A DNA stretch of 64,000 nucleotides from Allocatelliglobosispora scoriae. Its GTDB lineage: Bacteria > Actinomycetota > Actinomycetes > Mycobacteriales > Micromonosporaceae. A model generated the notes under the pieces. That model was given only the letters and a program-made list of their open reading frames with translations. It made no database searches and was not told the DNA's origin. The position numbers and the translations under genes are program-made. This document shows, in pieces, positions 48,487-54,794 of this stretch; the stretch's first letter is position 1, and every line of letters begins with the position of its first letter. The DNA is taken from assembly GCF_014204945.1 (NCBI RefSeq), contig NZ_JACHMN010000003.1, forward strand, positions 1,550,001 through 1,614,000, written 5' to 3'.

Positions 48487-49107
48487 GTGCTGGAGCGCGA
48501 CTACGCCGAGGCCGGGTTCGCCCGGCGGCTCGGGTGGGGCATGAGACCGGCGCTGGTGCTGGTGGACCCCGTGGTGGCGTACACCCTGCCGGGTTCTGCC
48601 TTGTTTCTTCAGACCGGGGCCGAGGCGGTGCGCGCGATGTCCGCGCTGCTCACGGCCGCGCGCGCCGCGAGCATCCCGATCGCCTTCACCACCGTCCGGT
48701 ACGCCGACGAAAGCTGCGCCGAAGCCCCGCTCTTCGCCGCCAAGGTGCCCGCGTTGAAGGCCTTCGCGGCCGGGAGCCCGCTCGGCGCCTTCCCCGACGA
48801 GATCGCCCCGCTGCCGGGGGAGAACGTCGTGGCGAAGCACTACGCGAGCGCCTTCGCCGGGACGTCGCTCGCAGCCTGGCTCACCGCCCACGGCGTCGAC
48901 ACGGTGGTGCTCGGCGGCTTCTCCACCAGCGGCTGCATCCGGGCGTCCGGTGTCGACGCGCTCCAGCACGGTTTCCGCCCCATGGTGGTGCGCGAGGCCT
49001 GCGCGGACCGCGACCCCGGCCCCCACGAGGCCAACCTCTTCGACCTCGACGCCAAGTACGCCGACGTGGTGACCCTCGCGTCGGCGGTGTCGGCCCTTTC
49101 CCGCTAA
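48487..49107 (+). CDS. isochorismatase-like cysteine hydrolase (maleamate amidase/N-carbamoylsarcosine amidase type)
   Basis: A 206-residue cysteine hydrolase. The Asp-Lys-Cys triad is D27 (LVLVDPVVAY), K117 (VVAKHYASAF) and C150 (FSTSGCIRAS). The STSGC pattern and K-H-Y-S-A-F segment match the amidase branch that contains N-carbamoylsarcosine amidase and maleamate amidase (NicF), which hydrolyse primary amides of small acids. GTG at 48487, one base after the CoA-transferase stop. An amidase for a maleamate-like half-amide would follow naturally after imide opening by the hydantoinase-family enzyme. Confidence 0.9.
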   Translation: MLERDYAEAGFARRLGWGMRPALVLVDPVVAYTLPGSALFLQTGAEAVRAMSALLTAARAASIPIAFTTVRYADESCAEAPLFAAKVPALKAFAAGSPLGAFPDEIAPLPGENVVAKHYASAFAGTSLAAWLTAHGVDTVVLGGFSTSGCIRASGVDALQHGFRPMVVREACADRDPGPHEANLFDLDAKYADVVTLASAVSALSR

Positions 49108-49149
49108 ACCTCGAAATGTTGACATATCTGAATGCTTGTTTCTCTGAGA

Positions 49150-49162
49150 GAAACGGTGTTCC
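49150..49162. promoter_or_regulatory. operator-like site GAAAC-GGT-GTTCC (site 8)
   Basis: gaaacggtgttcc, overlapping a separate inverted repeat gtttctctgagagaaac (49138-49154). A possible -35 TTGACA is at 49119-49124. It lies 44 bases before the start of the secreted hydrolase gene. Confidence 0.68.
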
Positions 49163-49205
49163 ACTCTTGGAACCAGTTCCGCTCTCCCATGAAGAGGAGC
49201 AAACC

Positions 49206-50108
49206 ATGTTGAGACGAGCGATCCTCGCCCTCACCCTGCTGACCGCCGGTGCGCTGGTCGGACTCCAGGCACCGGCGGCCGCTGCCGACTCGACGAACCC
49301 CGGCCCCTACGCCGTCGGGTATGTCGACGCCAACGTCAGCGCCTCCGGCCGTTCCTTCAGCGCCCGCGTCTACTACCCGGCCACCACGGCCGGGCAGAAC
49401 GCACCCATCGCCGCCGGCCGGTTTCCGGCGGTGGCCTTCGGACACGGCTTCCTCCAGGCGATCAGCAAATACGCCGGCACCCTGACCCACCTGTCGTCGT
49501 GGGGCTTCGTCGTCGCCGCGCCCACCTCGCAGGGCGGCCTGTTCCCCAGTCACGGTGCGTTCGCCGACGACCTCAACGCCCAGCTCGCCTGGCTGGTCGC
49601 CCAGGACGCCACGGCGGGATCGCGCTTCAACGCGCACATCAACACAGCCAAGCTGGGACTGTCCGGCCACTCGATGGGCGCGGGGGCGAGCGTGCTGGCG
49701 GGTGCCCGCAACTCCGCCGTCACCACGGTCGCCAACCTCGCCGCCGCCGAGACGAACCCGTCCGCGGTCACCGCCGCCGGGACCCTCACCAAGCCGTTGA
49801 TGCTGCTCTCCGGCTCGGCCGACGGCACGGCTCCGCCCGCGAGCCACCAGCGGCCGATCTACAACGCCAAGCCCGCACCGAAGCAGCTCCGGACGATCAC
49901 CGGCGGCTTCCACTGCGGGTTCATGGACTCCACCAGCACCTTCTGCGATAGCGGCTCGATCAGCCGTGCCACGCAGCTGCAGATCACCCGCCGGGTGCTC
50001 ACCGACTGGTTCCGCTTCTACCTCGCCGGTGACACCTCCCTCAACGACGCAGTCTGGGGGACCGCCGCCCACAGCGACCCGCAGGTAGTGTTCGAGGGCG
50101 TCGCCTAG
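49206..50108 (+). CDS. secreted alpha/beta hydrolase, PETase/chlorophyllase-like
   Basis: A 300-residue protein with a signal peptide (1 to about 27, ending PAAAA before DST). The catalytic Ser is S156 (GHSMGAG), with D206 (SGSADGTAPP) and H236 (GGFHCGF). Two Cys (in FHCGF and TFCDSGS) near the C-terminus may form a disulfide. The ARVYYPA start and GHGFLQAISKY block resemble actinobacterial cutinase-like PET hydrolases and chlorophyllases. ATG at 49206 has a strong AGAGGAG box. The gene has its own site-8 promoter, which indicates that it is induced with the catabolic genes. Confidence 0.85.
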   Translation: MLRRAILALTLLTAGALVGLQAPAAAADSTNPGPYAVGYVDANVSASGRSFSARVYYPATTAGQNAPIAAGRFPAVAFGHGFLQAISKYAGTLTHLSSWGFVVAAPTSQGGLFPSHGAFADDLNAQLAWLVAQDATAGSRFNAHINTAKLGLSGHSMGAGASVLAGARNSAVTTVANLAAAETNPSAVTAAGTLTKPLMLLSGSADGTAPPASHQRPIYNAKPAPKQLRTITGGFHCGFMDSTSTFCDSGSISRATQLQITRRVLTDWFRFYLAGDTSLNDAVWGTAAHSDPQVVFEGVA

Positions 50109-50114
50109 ATCAAT

Positions 50115-50150
50115 GTGCCGGGTACCCGCTCGCTCGCGGGTGCCCGGCAC
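50115..50150. terminator. hairpin after the secreted hydrolase gene
   Basis: 15-base arms (50115-50129 and 50136-50150) with one G-U type mismatch and a 6-base loop, 6 bases after the stop codon. Confidence 0.7.
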
Positions 50151-50171
50151 CTCCCCGGAGGGCACCACCAC

Positions 50172-51149
50172 ATGGACTATGCGAAGCTCGGCTCCACCGG
50201 CCTCGACGTCTCGCGCCTGTGCCTCGGCTGCATGAGCTACGGCGAGCCGGACCGCGGCGCGCACCCCTGGACGCTGCCCGAGGACCAGTCCCGGCCGTTC
50301 ATCCAGCGCGCCGTCGAGCTGGGGGTCAACTTCTTCGACACCGCCAACGTCTACTCCGACGGCACCAGCGAGGAGATCGTCGGCCGTGCCCTGCGCGACT
50401 TCGCCCGCCGCGACGAGATCGTCATCGCCACCAAGGTGCACGGCGTGATGCGTCCCGGTGCCAACGGCGGCGGCCTGAGCCGTAAGGCCATCATGACCGA
50501 GATCGACAACAGCCTGCGCCGTCTCGGCACCGACTACGTCGACCTCTACCAGATCCACCGCTGGGACCCGCGTACCCCGATCGAAGAGACCCTCGAAGCC
50601 CTGCACGACGTCGTCAAGGCGGGCAAGGCGCGCTATATCGGCGCGTCGTCGATGTCGGCCTGGCAGTTCGCGAAGGCCCTCTTCACCGCCGATCTGCGGG
50701 GCTGGACCCGCTTCGCGACGATGCAGAACCACTACAACCTGATCCACCGCGAGGAGGAGCGGGAGATGCTGCCGCTCTGCGCGGATCAGGGCATCGGCGT
50801 GCTGCCGTGGAGCCCGCTCGCCCGCGGCCGCCTCACCCGCGACCCGGTCGCCGCCACCGAGCGGTCCGGCAGTGACGCGTTCGGCGCGACCCTCTATGCC
50901 GCGAGCGAGGCCGCAGACCTCGCGATCATCGAGCGGGTGGCGTCCGTCGCGGCGGCCCGCGGTGTGTCGCGGGCGCAGGTCGCGCTCGCCTGGGTGGCGC
51001 AGAACCCGGTGGTCACCGCGCCCATCGTCGGCGCCACCAAGCCCCACCACCTCGACGAGGCGGTCGCCGCCCTGGAGCTGCGCCTGACCGCCGAGGAGAT
51101 GTCGCAGCTGGCGGAGCCCTACGTCCCGCACCCGGTCGTCGGCTACTAG
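50172..51149 (+). CDS. aldo/keto reductase
   Basis: A 325-residue AKR with D58 of FFDTANVYSDG, Y63 (VYSDG), K88 (ATKVHG) and the histidine of YQIHRWD as the likely catalytic set, followed by NPVVTAPIVGATKPHHLDEAV for cofactor binding. Reduces aldehydes or ketones with NADPH. Start ATG at 50172 with GGAGGG upstream. It follows the secreted hydrolase with a terminator-like hairpin between, and has no copy of the operator, so its membership in the regulon is uncertain. Confidence 0.92.
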   Translation: MDYAKLGSTGLDVSRLCLGCMSYGEPDRGAHPWTLPEDQSRPFIQRAVELGVNFFDTANVYSDGTSEEIVGRALRDFARRDEIVIATKVHGVMRPGANGGGLSRKAIMTEIDNSLRRLGTDYVDLYQIHRWDPRTPIEETLEALHDVVKAGKARYIGASSMSAWQFAKALFTADLRGWTRFATMQNHYNLIHREEEREMLPLCADQGIGVLPWSPLARGRLTRDPVAATERSGSDAFGATLYAASEAADLAIIERVASVAAARGVSRAQVALAWVAQNPVVTAPIVGATKPHHLDEAVAALELRLTAEEMSQLAEPYVPHPVVGY

Positions 51150-51177
51150 CCGGTCGGCCCACTCGAGATCTCGGTTT

Positions 51178-51249
51178 GCGGTCTGGGTCTGCGGCACAGC
51201 GCGGCCTCGCTTCGCGAGAAGGCCGCGCTGTGCTGCAGACCCAGACCGC
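51178..51249. terminator. long 30-bp-arm hairpin after the AKR gene
   Basis: Arms at 51178-51207 and 51220-51249 with one mismatch and a 12-base loop, starting gcggtctgggtctgc. Very stable hairpin. The intergenic region from 51150 to 51464 contains this and the 51286-51387 repeat and no gene that I can support. Confidence 0.75.
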
Positions 51250-51285
51250 TACGCTCTGTCACCCAGAGCTGGCGGTGGCAGAGTA

Positions 51286-51387
51286 GTGCGCGCCGCGCTT
51301 TGCTCTGCTTACACGGACGCATCACCGGGAATATCCGGATTCAGTGGGTGGTGCGCCGGTGTAAGCAGAGCAAAGCGCGGCGCGCAC
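51286..51387. repeat. 29-bp-arm inverted repeat with gtgtaagcagagcaaagc word
   Basis: Perfect 29-base arms (51286-51314 and 51359-51387) separated by 44 bases. The inner word gtgtaagcagagcaa is the constant part of the minisatellite at 33124-33360. The arms end in gtgcgcgccgcgc. Confidence 0.8.
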
Positions 51388-51464
51388 CTACGATCCCCAC
51401 CGAGGCAGCACACACGCACCGTCACCGTCGTCCGGAATCGGTCGGGATCGCCCACCGACAACGG

Positions 51465-52364
51465 TCACCGCGGAGGACGCGACGGCGAAGCGCTCGCGAT
51501 CCACTCGATCAGCGCGGCCGGGCGGTTGGTGATGACGCCGTCCACCCCGGCGGCATCGAGTCGGCGCCACCCGTCCGCGGAGTCGACCGTCCAGGCCAGC
51601 ACCGCCACCCCGGCCCGATGCAGGTCGGCGATGGCGGACGGCCGAGCCATCAGGGCTGCCCCGGCCGGGTTGTAGGCGGCGAGGTGCAGCCGGGCCGAGA
51701 CGGCGACCGGGTCGGCGTCGAGCTCGTCGCGGAGCAGGCCGAGCGGCAGATCGGGGGCGAGGTCGTAGCTGTGCTGCAGGGCCACGGGGTCGAAGCTCTG
51801 GATCAGCACCCGACGGCTCATCCGCTCCGCCCGGACCACGCCGATGATCGTGGCGACCTCGTCCCGGGTATGCGGTCCCTTGATCTCCAGCAGCAGGTTG
51901 CCGCCGTGCTCGCGCAGATCGGCGAGCTGCTCGGCGAGGGTCGGCACCCGGGTTCCGGTGAAGGCGGAACCGAACCACGCCCCGGCGTCGAGGCTCTTGA
52001 GCTGCGCCGAGGTGAGGCGGCGGATCGAGCCGGTGCCGTCGGTCGTCCGGTCGACCGTGCTGTCGTGCAGGACGAAGGGCACCCCGTCGGCGGAGGGCTG
52101 GACGTCGTTCTCGATCCAGACCGCTCCAGCCGCGCGGGCCGATCGCTGAGCGGGCAGCGTGTTCTCGGGTGCGTCGGCCGAGGCGCCCCGGTGCGCGACG
52201 ACGGTCAGCGGCGTGCCGGGCGGGCGGGAAACGCCGGCGGTGGCGGCCGAGACGAGAACCGCGCGGTGGGGCAGCAGCGCCGGGACACCCCCGCTCACAG
52301 CGATCGCGCCGAGCGCGACGGCCCCGAACGCGAACCAGGCGAGGAGCCCGCGCGCGGGACCCAC
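51465..52364 (-). CDS. glycerophosphodiester phosphodiesterase, secreted or membrane-anchored
   Basis: A 299-residue GDPD with an N-terminal hydrophobic segment (about 6-25, LLAWFAFGAVALGAIAVS) and the family motifs AHRGASADAPENT, IENDVQPSADG and LHDSTVDRTTDG, with LLEIKGPH as later metal ligand. It hydrolyses glycerophosphodiesters to glycerol-3-phosphate and an alcohol. The GTG at 52364 has GAGG at the right distance; it starts 2 bases after the MMPL stop, so the two form an operon. Confidence 0.92.
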   Translation of the reverse strand: MGPARGLLAWFAFGAVALGAIAVSGGVPALLPHRAVLVSAATAGVSRPPGTPLTVVAHRGASADAPENTLPAQRSARAAGAVWIENDVQPSADGVPFVLHDSTVDRTTDGTGSIRRLTSAQLKSLDAGAWFGSAFTGTRVPTLAEQLADLREHGGNLLLEIKGPHTRDEVATIIGVVRAERMSRRVLIQSFDPVALQHSYDLAPDLPLGLLRDELDADPVAVSARLHLAAYNPAGAALMARPSAIADLHRAGVAVLAWTVDSADGWRRLDAAGVDGVITNRPAALIEWIASASPSRPPR

Positions 52365-52366
52365 CG

Positions 52367-54484
52367 TTACGCCTCGCTGCCCGCGGCGGCGGTCCGGCGG
52401 CGGCCGGGCCACCAGTTGGCCCGGCCGAGCAGCGACATCACCGCCGGCAGCAGCAGGCCGCGCACGATCGTGACATCGAGCAGCACGGCCACCGCCATGC
52501 CGACCCCGATCTCCTTCACCGCGATCAGCTCGCCCAGCGCGAAGCCGAGGAAGACGATGCCGATGGAGAGCGCGGCGGCCGTGATGACCGGCCCGGTGGC
52601 GGTGATCCCGGCGAGGACCGCGCGGTCGTTGGCGCCCCGGTCGTCACCGGTACGCCGGTCCCACTCCTCCTTGATCCGGGCGAGCAGGAACACCTCATAG
52701 TCCATCGACAGCCCGAAGATGAAGACGAAGAGCAGGAGCGGCGTGGTGATGTCCAGCGCCCCCCAGGGCTGGAAGCCGAGCAGGCTCGCGCCCCAACCCC
52801 ATTGGAAGACCGCGACGAGGGTGCCGAGGGTCGCCGTCAGCGTCAGCACGTTCATGCAGAGAGCCTTGAGGGGTACGACCACCGAACGCGTCAGTGCGAA
52901 GAGCAGGATCGCGGTGGCGATGACGACCACGGCGAGGGCGATCGGCAGCCGGTCGACAGTGGACTCCTTGGCGTCGATGAGCTCCGCGGCGGGACCGGCG
53001 ACGAAGATCGGCACCTCGGGGTGCATCGCCCGGACGGTGTGGACGAGCTGCTGGGCCCTGTCGCTGGTGGCGGGGCCGGAGGTCATCAGGTCGACGATCG
53101 TCACCTGCGGCGGCGCGTCGGTGCGCAGATCCACGTCGATGGCCCCGATCAGCGCGCGGAGGTCGTCGAGGAGTGCGCGTACGGCGGGCTCCTCGACATT
53201 GCCCTCGATGAGGATCGTGATCGGCTGCGAGAAGTCCATCGCGAAGTCGCGCTCGAAGGCCTCGAAGGCGAGCCGCTCCTCGCTGTTCGCCGGCAGCGAC
53301 CGGGCGTCGGAGTTGGCGAGGTTGACGCCGAGCAGCGGCCCGCTGAGCAGCAGCAATCCTGCCGTGACCGCGAGCGCCACCAGGGCGGGACGGCGTTGGG
53401 CGAAGCGGGCGAGCTTGGCGAGGGAGCCCGGTCCGGGCTGACGGGTACGCCGCCAGACCCAGGTCCGGGTGCCCGGTGCCGGGATGCGGTGATGCGCGAC
53501 GGCGATGATGGCGGGGACGAGCGTCAGCCCGGTCGCCGTGGCGAGGCAGACCACCAGCGCACCGCCGAGCGCCATCGCGGCGAGCAGCGGGTCGGCGAAG
53601 GCGAAGAGGCCGATCAGGGCCGCCCCGACGGCGAGCCCGGAGACAAGGACGGCCCGACCTGCGGTGGCGACGGTCCGCGCCAGCAGCTCGGGCAGGGCTG
53701 CTCGGCGGTCGGCGGCTCGTTCCTCGCGGAACCGGGAGATGATGAGCAGGCTGTAATCGACGGCGAGCCCCAGCCCCAGCAGCGTGACGATGTTGACGGC
53801 GTACTCGCTGACGGGCATCGCGCTGGCGAGACCGGTGAGGGCGAGCAGGGTTCCGGCGACGGTGGCGAGCGCCGCGGCGAGGGGAATGCTGCCCGCGAGC
53901 AGGCCGCCCAGGATGACGACGAGTGCGGCGCACAGGACGATCAGCGCGACTCCCTCACCGATCGCGGCGTCCTGGATCGCCTGGTCACCGAAGGAGCGCT
54001 CGGCGAGCAGTTCCCCGCCGACGAGCACCGTCGGCGCGTCGATGCGGTGCAGGGCGGCGGCGACCCGGTCGGCGAGGGCGAGGGCTTCGTCGTCGCCGAG
54101 GCCGGGTTGGAGCTCGACGGTGACGAGGGAGCTCTTGTTGTCGGCGGCGATCTGCCGGGCCGCCGAGGTGTAGGAGTCCGAGACGCTCTTGACGCCCGGC
54201 ATGCCCCGGATCTCGAACATCACCTTGCTGGCGCTGTCGATGAGCGCCATCGAGTTGAAGTCACGGCCGGCGACGACCGCGACGATGTGCTCGCCCTCGG
54301 GGTCGACCTTGTCGATGCGGGCCTTGGCGACGGTCGACTCGGCGGTGGGGCGCAGGCTGTCGACGGACTCCGTCCTGTCGTAGACCGCGCCGCCGAAGAC
54401 CGCGCCGAGCAGCGCGATTCCGATCCAGCCGACGATGATCGGGTAGCGCCGGCGCGCCGCCGACCGACCGAGCCATGCGAGCAC
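52367..54484 (-). CDS. MMPL family transporter
   Basis: A 705-residue RND-superfamily (MMPL) protein with two repeats of a large extracytoplasmic domain followed by five or six membrane segments. LGLGLAVDYSLLIISRFREE and FGLSMDYEVFLLARIKEEW carry the conserved Asp-Tyr pairs of the proton relay. The GTG at 54484 has a GGAGG box and begins a short cytosolic segment before TM1. MMPL proteins export lipids or other hydrophobic molecules. No nearby biosynthetic gene suggests the cargo. Confidence 0.93.
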   Translation of the reverse strand: MLAWLGRSAARRRYPIIVGWIGIALLGAVFGGAVYDRTESVDSLRPTAESTVAKARIDKVDPEGEHIVAVVAGRDFNSMALIDSASKVMFEIRGMPGVKSVSDSYTSAARQIAADNKSSLVTVELQPGLGDDEALALADRVAAALHRIDAPTVLVGGELLAERSFGDQAIQDAAIGEGVALIVLCAALVVILGGLLAGSIPLAAALATVAGTLLALTGLASAMPVSEYAVNIVTLLGLGLAVDYSLLIISRFREERAADRRAALPELLARTVATAGRAVLVSGLAVGAALIGLFAFADPLLAAMALGGALVVCLATATGLTLVPAIIAVAHHRIPAPGTRTWVWRRTRQPGPGSLAKLARFAQRRPALVALAVTAGLLLLSGPLLGVNLANSDARSLPANSEERLAFEAFERDFAMDFSQPITILIEGNVEEPAVRALLDDLRALIGAIDVDLRTDAPPQVTIVDLMTSGPATSDRAQQLVHTVRAMHPEVPIFVAGPAAELIDAKESTVDRLPIALAVVVIATAILLFALTRSVVVPLKALCMNVLTLTATLGTLVAVFQWGWGASLLGFQPWGALDITTPLLLFVFIFGLSMDYEVFLLARIKEEWDRRTGDDRGANDRAVLAGITATGPVITAAALSIGIVFLGFALGELIAVKEIGVGMAVAVLLDVTIVRGLLLPAVMSLLGRANWWPGRRRTAAAGSEA

Positions 54485-54661
54485 CGCGACCTCCCCAGTC
54501 CGGGTGCTGATCCGACAGCAACCGACGCAATGCAACACGCATGTACCCGTACGCGCAATGGGTAAAGATCTTGATCTTTAAAGCGGGCGGACCTTGCCCT
54601 CGATCCGCGGCCGGGACGCGCCCTCGACCGCCGTGCAGATGCCGTAGACCAGCGCCGGTCA

Positions 54662-54783
54662 GAACTTTAATGCCGGACACGCCGTCCGCGGCGCGACAAA
54701 AGTCAGGATCGACCCGGCGGCTGCGGGTCGATCCTGACTTTTGTTGCGGTTTTCGCGGCGTGTCCAGCATTAAAGTTCAGGGG
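54662..54783. repeat. inverted pair of the about 55-bp dispersed repeat (copies 3 and 4)
   Basis: A left copy (54662-54714, diverged in the middle) and a right copy (54725-54783, closest to the iclR copy) in inverted orientation. The right copy ends 11 bases before the stop of the ABC transporter gene. A 310-base region with no gene (54485-54794) contains this pair plus a short atcttgatctttaaag sequence with no assigned role. Confidence 0.82.
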
Positions 54784-54794
54784 CCGCGGGGGAG

